NCBI GenBank assembly: GCA_021814855.1
Contig: JAKAHQ010000111.1
Location: 1-6,177 of the forward strand
DNA: 6,177 nt
From: Bacteroidota bacterium
GTDB taxonomy: Bacteria; Bacteroidota; Ignavibacteria; Ignavibacteriales; Melioribacteraceae
Direction of reading: 5' to 3'
Shown here: positions 1 to 4,744 of the stretch, piece by piece
Position numbering within the stretch: position 1 is the first letter of the stretch
How the letters are laid out: the number at the start of each line of letters is the position of its first letter
Made by a program: the position numbers and the translations under genes
The notes under the pieces: generated by a model
What the model saw: the letters and a program-made list of their open reading frames with translations, nothing else
Databases searched by the model: none
What the model was told of the DNA's origin: nothing

Positions 1-1056
1 TTTCCTTCCAAAATGACAAATGTGATTTGTAATAACATCGAGATTCTCGGTAGAGATCTTAGCCGTGAAATAGGTCTTCACACCAAAAAGTGAGTCATCA
101 TTTACATCTTGAAGATCGTCAACTAATTGAAGATATCCGCCGTAGCTAAAAAGAAATAATTTTTGAGCATCACTTAAATCACCAGCAACTAAGTATCCAT
201 CAGCAAGTACAGAGGTACCTCCTTTTTCTAAACTGATTTTTAAGCGATCTTCATGGCTAAGCAAAACATCTTTATCTGCAAGTTGTAGACTTTTAATCTG
301 TGCTTCGTGTATTGTAATTAGACTATTAAAAACAGCGGGATAATCATACCGCGGGAATTCGGTTTCGATCATGTCAAGCAGTTGATATACTACACTCTCT
401 ATTTTTTCTATCGGTTCAATTTGATTGCCGCAAAGTCTTTCCATCAATCGTTGATTGAAAACCTTTTTTCTTTCATCCGGAATATCCGGTGAATCTAAAA
501 AATTATCCGTGTAAGGATAAAGCATGCTGTAAGCAAATACTGAAGGCGTCAACTCCACTTTTAACCCGAACAACATTTGTATCCAGTTCATAGTCCACAC
601 ATTTCGGCATGCCTGAAATATTTCTGCGCTTGAAATGTTGCCATCAAATTCTTTTACCGCCTTTATAAACTTTGAAGTAACACTCAAAAATTTATTTGAG
701 AATAAAAGACTCACCCCTTCCTCGCAAAAATCAAGGCGTTTCACTAAAAAATTTTTGATGGGTAGAAAGTATTTTTCCAAATTTGTCGTTTCACCCGGGA
801 TATAATTATTATTACAAGAATCAACACTTAATGATTCGATGAATTTATCAAGTTCGGATTCATTCTTTCTTTTTTGCATCCAACTATATTTACGATTGAA
901 AACCGGGAATGAATTAGGGCAGTCTTTCCAAATATTTAGTGTTTGCTCTAATAATTTTTCTACCTCTGCTCTATCGACCAATAAAGAAATAGTCCCACCT
1001 TCATTATCTGGCTTCTTACTCATCTGCGAATGATTCTGGGAAAAATGATCTAGCAT
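1..1056 (-). CDS. Class I isoprenoid synthase-like protein, 3' end cut by window
   Basis: The frame is open for 352 codons from ATG at 1056 to the left edge, with no stop seen, so the C-terminus is missing. Two Asp-rich motifs mark a trans-prenyltransferase/terpenoid synthase fold: DNFLD at residues 184-188, a DDxxD variant with Asn second, and DDLQD at 313-317 followed by VNDD and a Gly. They lie about 129 residues apart, close to the usual distance in this superfamily. The stretch between them (KGGTSVLADGYL from 278, then FSYGGYLQLVDD) reads like the polyprenyl-synthase K-x-G...FQxxDD region, while DVxxDxxxG also recalls squalene/phytoene synthases. These motifs normally bind Mg-diphosphate of prenyl substrates. 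Product and substrate cannot be told. No signal peptide is visible, so it is likely cytoplasmic. An in-frame TAG lies two codons before ATG 1056. No Shine-Dalgarno sequence is evident, and ATG 1023 or TTG 1062 are alternative starts. The superfamily call is fairly sure; the exact enzyme is unknown. Confidence 0.72.
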   Translation of the reverse strand, partial: MLDHFSQNHSQMSKKPDNEGGTISLLVDRAEVEKLLEQTLNIWKDCPNSFPVFNRKYSWMQKRKNESELDKFIESLSVDSCNNNYIPGETTNLEKYFLPIKNFLVKRLDFCEEGVSLLFSNKFLSVTSKFIKAVKEFDGNISSAEIFQACRNVWTMNWIQMLFGLKVELTPSVFAYSMLYPYTDNFLDSPDIPDERKKVFNQRLMERLCGNQIEPIEKIESVVYQLLDMIETEFPRYDYPAVFNSLITIHEAQIKSLQLADKDVLLSHEDRLKISLEKGGTSVLADGYLVAGDLSDAQKLFLFSYGGYLQLVDDLQDVNDDSLFGVKTYFTAKISTENLDVITNHICHFGRK

Positions 1057-1151
1057 AATCAACTATTGCTTGTATTCAATACTAATTTCGGGAATTAAAT
1101 TTTCTCTGATTTTTAGACGTTGGTATGAATGATTAGTTGCCCGAAGATGCA

Positions 1152-1175
1152 AGGGCGATCAATACAGATCGCCCT
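1152..1175 (-). terminator. Stem-loop after the secreted enzyme gene
   Basis: AGGGCGATC (1152-1160) and GATCGCCCT (1167-1175) form a perfect 9-bp stem with a 6-nt loop, starting 12 nt after the TAG at 1190-1188. The position and strength suit a transcription terminator or mRNA 3'-end hairpin for the 1188-3008 gene. The bases that follow on the minus strand (TGCATCTTC) are not a proper T tract, so intrinsic termination is uncertain. On the plus strand it is followed by GTATAAAATTTT, but no plus-strand gene leads into it. Confidence 0.6.
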
Positions 1176-1187
1176 GTATAAAATTTT

Positions 1188-3008
1188 CTAAGGGGCCTGC
1201 ACGATCGCAATTTGGAATGGCTTTACTTTCAAAGAAACATCCGTTATTACAGGAACATTTGGAATGCGAACACCGGGTGTTTCATTTTCTTTTATCTTTA
1301 CCGGAATATTATTTACAATTTCTTTCCAGCCGGATTTTTCTATTTTACCCGTAAATCTCAAAGATACCGGCGCATCTTTATCGCCCATATTATAAATAAT
1401 GTACTGTTTTTCACCATAAGGATATATTGCAACCTTTCCCGGTGCGAGGAAAGTAAATCCAAGTTCATTGCCGAACGCTCTTCGAATCATGTTTAGCGTT
1501 TCCACAGGCAAACGCAACAAATCATAACTGTTTTCCGGCATATTTAAAATGTAAATGTGTCCGTTAAGATAAGGTACGTTTAGAAAAACGCCAAGATCAT
1601 AATCCTCTTCTACAACGGCAACATCGCGAACATAAGGCCACGTAGTAGTTTCAATACGCGGAAATGTAAAAGATCTGTCGGCTTTAATATTTGTTTGATC
1701 CCATCCCTCACGTATTCTAAATTCATTTGACATAACATATCCGCCGTGAGGATTTAGACTTAGAGTGTTTTTAAACTCCGTGTTTTGAAGCTTCTTCCAG
1801 AGTGCCCACGTCATAAACACATCGTGCCCGTCATGCAATCGCTGAATCATTTCTTCGCCTAATTTTGGGTCCTGAAGCGAGTGTAAAGTAAAAATTGCGT
1901 TCTTGCTGTCCTTAGGAAATTGGGCAACAGGCGTCAAAGGAATTCCAGCTTCGCCGAAGTAGCCGAAAATATTATACTCTCCCGTTGAACCGTAAGGAAG
2001 ATATATTGGAACTCCGCGCACATCACCTTTTAACATTCCTGCCACCTTGTCGAACTCAGGCAGCATCTTTACAAAATGCGGATATACATCGCTCGAAGGA
2101 TTTGGCGGATAAAGTTGTCCCGCGCACCATAGAATTATTTCCGGGGTCTTTGCTAGAATTGCTTGCCAGACTTGGGCATTGTAATCATCCCATCCGCCTT
2201 TCATTCCGTAATTATCTAGCCATGAGCCGATCCATTTTGAGGGATCTACGCTCGACCACCATTTTTGAAAAACGTAACCGCTGTAAATTGGAATATGTTG
2301 ATCCTGCGTTTCGGGTATACGCGTTTCTATACCAACGGCCATTTTATCAAATTGGTTTGTTCCGTTGTATACATCATAACCGTTCAGGCGGTGCCCTTCA
2401 TACCAGTTGGGATATTTTATAATCACGTTGACGTTAGGATTTACTTCCTTGGCTGGATCGATAATATATTTTTTAGATTGTTTAAGGATAAGCTGAGTGC
2501 GGTAATCTGCCCAACTCATATTTCCGCGGTCAGCTAAACATTTATCGCAGTTACAAATTGTAAAAAGCCAATCATCAAGAATTATTTCGTTGAACACGGA
2601 AGCTTGTGCCCGCATCCGTTTTTCAAGAGTATTCATATCGTCTTGATCATTATAACAACATGGTCCGCCTTTATCCGACGTTGGTACCATAGCGCCCGCT
2701 GGCGTAATTCCAATAGCTCTAAACCGCGCGGCTACTTTTTTCATAAGATCTACTTCCTCATCACCGCGGCTATTTCCTTCGAGATATACTTTTTCAATTT
2801 TAATCGGCGCAAAGTATTTCATCGTTTCATTAAACTTAGCGGAATCGGCAAGCAGTCTTTCCACATCGCCATGAGTGAAGAAGATTGCGTACTTCAGATT
2901 TTTCCAGCCGGCTTTTGACTGCGCCTTAACAGTTGCCGCATTCACAAACAGAACACACGTAAAAGCTATACTTAGCAGCGGAAAAAACTTATAAATAAAT
3001 TTTTTCAT
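1188..3008 (-). CDS. Secreted TIM-barrel protein resembling glycoside hydrolases
   Basis: A 606-residue protein with a Sec signal peptide: basic MKKFIYK, a hydrophobic core, and likely cleavage after VNA (24) or VKA (29). The mature part looks like a (beta/alpha)8 glycosidase-type barrel to about residue 400, then a beta-rich C-terminal region (about 450-606). Marker segments are CCYNDQDD (117-124), EIILDDW with the acid pair D145/D146, CNCDKC (152-157), GIETR with E228, GSWLDNYG and GGWDD (261-275), and an ILWCAG strand near 292-297. I recognise this combination (CYxD, IxLDDxxFTxCxCxxC, GTETR-like) from uncharacterised putative glycoside hydrolases of Bacteroidota and Planctomycetes, but cannot name a CAZy family or substrate. 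D145/D146 and E228 are the best catalytic candidates by inference. The start is firm: AGGAGGT sits 3 nt before ATG. It is probably a single-gene unit, with a long leader upstream and a stem-loop downstream. No SusC/SusD-type or sugar-regulator gene accompanies it here. Confidence 0.75.
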   Translation of the reverse strand: MKKFIYKFFPLLSIAFTCVLFVNAATVKAQSKAGWKNLKYAIFFTHGDVERLLADSAKFNETMKYFAPIKIEKVYLEGNSRGDEEVDLMKKVAARFRAIGITPAGAMVPTSDKGGPCCYNDQDDMNTLEKRMRAQASVFNEIILDDWLFTICNCDKCLADRGNMSWADYRTQLILKQSKKYIIDPAKEVNPNVNVIIKYPNWYEGHRLNGYDVYNGTNQFDKMAVGIETRIPETQDQHIPIYSGYVFQKWWSSVDPSKWIGSWLDNYGMKGGWDDYNAQVWQAILAKTPEIILWCAGQLYPPNPSSDVYPHFVKMLPEFDKVAGMLKGDVRGVPIYLPYGSTGEYNIFGYFGEAGIPLTPVAQFPKDSKNAIFTLHSLQDPKLGEEMIQRLHDGHDVFMTWALWKKLQNTEFKNTLSLNPHGGYVMSNEFRIREGWDQTNIKADRSFTFPRIETTTWPYVRDVAVVEEDYDLGVFLNVPYLNGHIYILNMPENSYDLLRLPVETLNMIRRAFGNELGFTFLAPGKVAIYPYGEKQYIIYNMGDKDAPVSLRFTGKIEKSGWKEIVNNIPVKIKENETPGVRIPNVPVITDVSLKVKPFQIAIVQAP

Positions 3009-3011
3009 TAT

Positions 3012-3018
3012 ACCTCCT
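3012..3018 (-). promoter_or_regulatory. Strong Shine-Dalgarno of the secreted enzyme gene
   Basis: AGGAGGT precedes ATG 3008 by 3 nt. The same 7-mer-plus-3-nt geometry occurs before the lipoprotein gene, which supports both starts. Confidence 0.85.
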
Positions 3019-3104
3019 ATTTATGATTTTTATTTGTAGGATTAGTGCCTGCTCTTCGATTTGCAACACGAATGAAATTCTTCGATCACGAACAATTTGT
3101 GCGT

Positions 3105-3136
3105 TAAATGTATCTGTTTGTGTGCTGAAGTGCAAA
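3105..3136 (-). promoter_or_regulatory. Candidate Bacteroidota-type promoter for the secreted enzyme
   Basis: On the minus strand, TTTG (3136-3133) is followed after 20 nt by TACATTTA (3112-3105). This is close to the Bacteroidota housekeeping pattern TTTG-N19/21-TAnnTTTG, with a final A in place of G. It would give a leader of roughly 90-95 nt before ATG 3008. The match is partial and the region is A/T-rich, so this is a hypothesis. A perfect inverted repeat covers the spacer and the TTTG element. Confidence 0.35.
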
Positions 3137-3139
3137 CAG
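3114..3139. repeat. Operator-like dyad CTGTTTG-N12-CAAACAG
   Basis: CTGTTTG (3114-3120) and CAAACAG (3133-3139) are perfect 7-bp inverted arms around a 12-nt spacer, a size typical of dimeric regulator sites. The dyad coincides with the candidate promoter of the secreted enzyme gene, so a repressor bound here would block it. A second, overlapping dyad, GTCATG (3139-3144) and CATGAC (3155-3160), adjoins it upstream. No regulator gene is present in the window. Confidence 0.4.
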
Positions 3140-3213
3140 TCATGGTGTTGCATTCATGACAAAACTTATTGTCTCACTGCAATCGGACAAAATTACAAAT
3201 GCCGCAAAAATTT

Positions 3214-3318
3214 TTATTTTTTTCTTCCGGCATCGGTGCCGCTGCCGCGTCCGGATTCTTTTTTGCTACTGCTTTCACCCGGATTTGCGCCGTTCCGATT
3301 ACCGTCTTTAGCGCCGGT
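3214..3318 (-). other. In-frame continuation of the lipoprotein frame after its stop
   Basis: Directly after the TAA at 3321-3319 the same frame stays open for 34 codons to a TAA at 3216-3214. It would read TGAKDGNRNG, then a Ser/Lys/Gly/Arg-rich tail ending AGRKK. The composition matches the lipoprotein's own C-terminus, which is rich in Asn, Ser, Arg, Lys and Gly. The stretch is about 55% G+C by my count, clearly richer than the A/T-rich spacer at 3009-3213. It may be the former C-terminus cut off by a nonsense change, a stop read through, or a sequencing error. There is no start codon with a ribosome-binding site of its own. Confidence 0.4.
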
Positions 3319-3690
3319 TTACTTTCTTTCAACCGAACCGGTGTTGTTATTTTGCCGTTTAACCCGAACTGAGTTCATATCAATATTGCGTTCTGATTCC
3401 CTATAACTTTCAGGTCTGGATAATCCTACACGCTCGTTATCACTTGAACCATTTCTATACTTATCTTTGTTCTGTGGATTTGGCTGTACTGGTCGTCCGC
3501 TTATAGGCAAAGGAGCTGGTAAAGAAATAACAGGCGGATACGAAGGCGGATTTTCAATGACAGGTTCCGAGTAATAATAAGTTGTGTCTTGAACGTAATT
3601 ATCTTGACTCAGTCTTTCATAGCCGGAATAGTAACATCCGTTCAGCCAAAGAAAAACAATTAACGCTAATGCCGCTACTAACTTTTTCAT
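3319..3690 (-). CDS. Small Tyr/Pro-rich lipoprotein
   Basis: A 123-residue protein with a lipoprotein signal peptide: MKK, a hydrophobic stretch of Leu, Val, Ala and Phe, then the lipobox LNGC with lipidated Cys19. It should therefore be anchored in the outer or inner membrane facing the periplasm or the surface. The mature part has no recognisable domain. It is Tyr-rich (YYSGY, then TTYYYSE at 36-42), then a Pro-rich linker (about 43-72, with NPPSYPPV and LPAPLPISG), then a charged, Asn/Ser/Arg-rich low-complexity tail. Such a tail suggests a disordered or wall-interacting region; the role is unknown. I chose ATG 3690 over the in-frame ATG 3705 because AGGAGGG ends 3 nt before 3690, and 3705 would put the ribosome-binding site inside the coding region. 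The frame continues open after the stop with similar composition, so the real or ancestral protein may be about 158 residues. Confidence 0.8.
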   Translation of the reverse strand: MKKLVAALALIVFLWLNGCYYSGYERLSQDNYVQDTTYYYSEPVIENPPSYPPVISLPAPLPISGRPVQPNPQNKDKYRNGSSDNERVGLSRPESYRESERNIDMNSVRVKRQNNNTGSVERK

Positions 3691-3693
3691 AGT

Positions 3694-3700
3694 CCCTCCT
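3694..3700 (-). promoter_or_regulatory. Shine-Dalgarno that fixes the lipoprotein start
   Basis: AGGAGGG lies 3 nt before ATG 3690. It sits inside the longer frame that starts at ATG 3705, so it argues that translation begins at 3690 and that the extra MIGGT is not made. Confidence 0.8.
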
Positions 3701-3705
3701 ATCAT

Positions 3706-3761
3706 TAAGGTTTAATACCCTTGTTCGATAGTTAAACATTGACCTTATTCTTGGGGTTTAA
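3706..3761. repeat. GTTTAA/TTAAAC half-sites upstream of the lipoprotein gene
   Basis: TAAGGTTTAA (3706-3715) faces TTAAAC (3732-3737) and ACCTTA (3742-3747), giving a nested inverted repeat just upstream of the lipoprotein Shine-Dalgarno. A further GTTTAA lies at 3756-3761. The same half-site builds the palindrome before the neighbouring 3865-4521 gene. It could be a regulator site or leader mRNA structure; no factor is identifiable. Confidence 0.35.
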
Positions 3762-3864
3762 ATCGTTCGAGTGTAAAAATTTTGGGTGAATAATTTTATT
3801 GAAGGAATAGAGGAGGTTAACAGTCTGAGTTTATACAAAGCAGGCAAATTTCCTTACGCGCCGT

Positions 3865-4521
3865 TCAGGAAAAATTATCTTCAAGGTCCTTCATACCCCT
3901 TAACAGTTCTTCTCTTGGCAGATTTCCGTCGATTAAATCTTCATTATTCTTTTGGAGTAGTCTTTTATAAAATTCATGTCCTTGCTCAACAATTCCCGGA
4001 TAATTTATTTCGGCGAGCTCGAATAAAATATTTTCCGCTTTATCATACTGACCGGCATGTTCGTAATAACAAAGTATTTTATACTTTGTTCCCGGGTCGA
4101 ATAAAGAACCGCTTGTTTTGTTTATCAAGACAGGCAAATCATCTAAAAAATTTTTGATCAACAATTCATCTTGCAGCGCGTATAATTCAAGGAACAAGTT
4201 TAGCGATTTATGGTACTTTTCAATCGCTCCTGCCGCGGTACGCTGCGAGGCATCAAGTATATCTCCTTCGGCTTTAAGCAACTTGGCAATCATCATGCAT
4301 TTTTCTGCTTCAAACTTTTTGCCGCGGCTCAGCAATAAAATAATATCTTCGGCCGACATTGAATTTATCATCGTCGCGTCTATGCCGGTTAAACCTGCAT
4401 AGGCCCGGTCAACTTCCTTTTGTGCGGCGTCGAAGTTTTTATTCTCTACATTGAATAAAATTTTTAACAACACCCGCGTTAATTGCTGGATGAGCCGCAT
4501 AATATAATCTTTCTGCAACAC
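3865..4521 (-). CDS. Helical-repeat protein, DUF6483-like
   Basis: A 218-residue soluble protein with no signal peptide or membrane segment, almost entirely predicted helix. The N-terminus (LQKDYIMRLIQQL) and the following AAQKEVDRAYAGLTGID (about 32-48) resemble, from memory, the DUF6483 family of uncharacterised bacterial proteins; a database comparison is needed. Residues 151-171 (CYYEHAGQYDKAENILFELAE) read like one TPR-type helical hairpin, so a protein-binding or scaffold role is possible, but no function is known. The frame has no ATG before codon 8. The first start after the upstream in-frame TAA is GTG 4521, with TTG next to it. I keep GTG because the LQKDYIMR segment looks conserved; ATG 4500 is the alternative. 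No Shine-Dalgarno sequence is seen, unlike the two downstream genes. A GTTTAATTAAAC palindrome lies 17 nt upstream and may control it. Confidence 0.7.
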   Translation of the reverse strand: MLQKDYIMRLIQQLTRVLLKILFNVENKNFDAAQKEVDRAYAGLTGIDATMINSMSAEDIILLLSRGKKFEAEKCMMIAKLLKAEGDILDASQRTAAGAIEKYHKSLNLFLELYALQDELLIKNFLDDLPVLINKTSGSLFDPGTKYKILCYYEHAGQYDKAENILFELAEINYPGIVEQGHEFYKRLLQKNNEDLIDGNLPREELLRGMKDLEDNFS

Positions 4522-4537
4522 TAGGTAATCCCGCGAG

Positions 4538-4571
4538 GTTTAATTAAACAATCACATGTTTAATTTAATTA
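4538..4571. repeat. GTTTAATTAAAC palindrome with a second copy 20 bp away
   Basis: GTTTAATTAAAC (4538-4549) is a perfect 12-bp palindrome. A near copy, GTTTAATTTAATTA, begins at 4558, exactly 20 bp on, about two helical turns, so both would lie on the same face of the DNA. They lie just upstream of the GTG at 4521. This is typical operator geometry for a dimeric regulator, but the A/T-rich setting means chance or promoter elements cannot be excluded. Confidence 0.4.
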
Positions 4572-4590
4572 TTTGTTCGTTAAAAAGTGT

Positions 4591-4674
4591 TGGGATTGTG
4601 AGTGTAGTGCCGCGTTTTACTATTGAGCAAATCTATTTGCCGAAGAGATGCTTTTGAAGTGTAAATTAATCCCA
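4591..4674 (-). repeat. Nested inverted repeats after the RND pump gene
   Basis: TGGGATT (4591-4597) and AATCCCA (4668-4674) can pair around a loop that itself holds GCAAAT-CT-ATTTGC (4627-4640). On the minus strand the outer stem is followed, after ACAC, by five T. This could be a loose 3'-end structure of the pump transcript. The outer stem is short and its loop is 70 nt, so support as a terminator is weak. The rest of this 223-nt spacer shows no gene. Confidence 0.25.
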
Positions 4675-4744
4675 GTGCGGTTCTGGATCAAAAAAATATT
4701 TGCTTCCGATTAATTCCGAATTTCACACGGGATAATTTATTTCA

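Noticed and set aside
1985..2537. Two overlapping plus-strand frames opposite the secreted enzyme
   Set aside because: They mirror the well-supported minus-strand gene, have no ribosome-binding site and show no recognisable protein features.
3217..3260. Terminator after the lipoprotein gene (CGGCA-CCGA-TGCCG stem)
   Set aside because: The 5-bp stem is followed on the minus strand by A-rich rather than T-rich sequence, and it lies within the probable coding extension.
3023..3406. Plus-strand frames in the spacer and lipoprotein 3' region
   Set aside because: They overlap the lipoprotein coding end and its in-frame extension antisense, lack a ribosome-binding site and have low-complexity translations.
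3786..4157. Plus-strand frame with AGGAGG nearby (about 3811-3817)
   Set aside because: It lies antisense to the C-terminal half of the DUF6483-like gene, starts with GTG, and the AGGAGG is inside the frame with no start codon after it. The translation has no family-like pattern.
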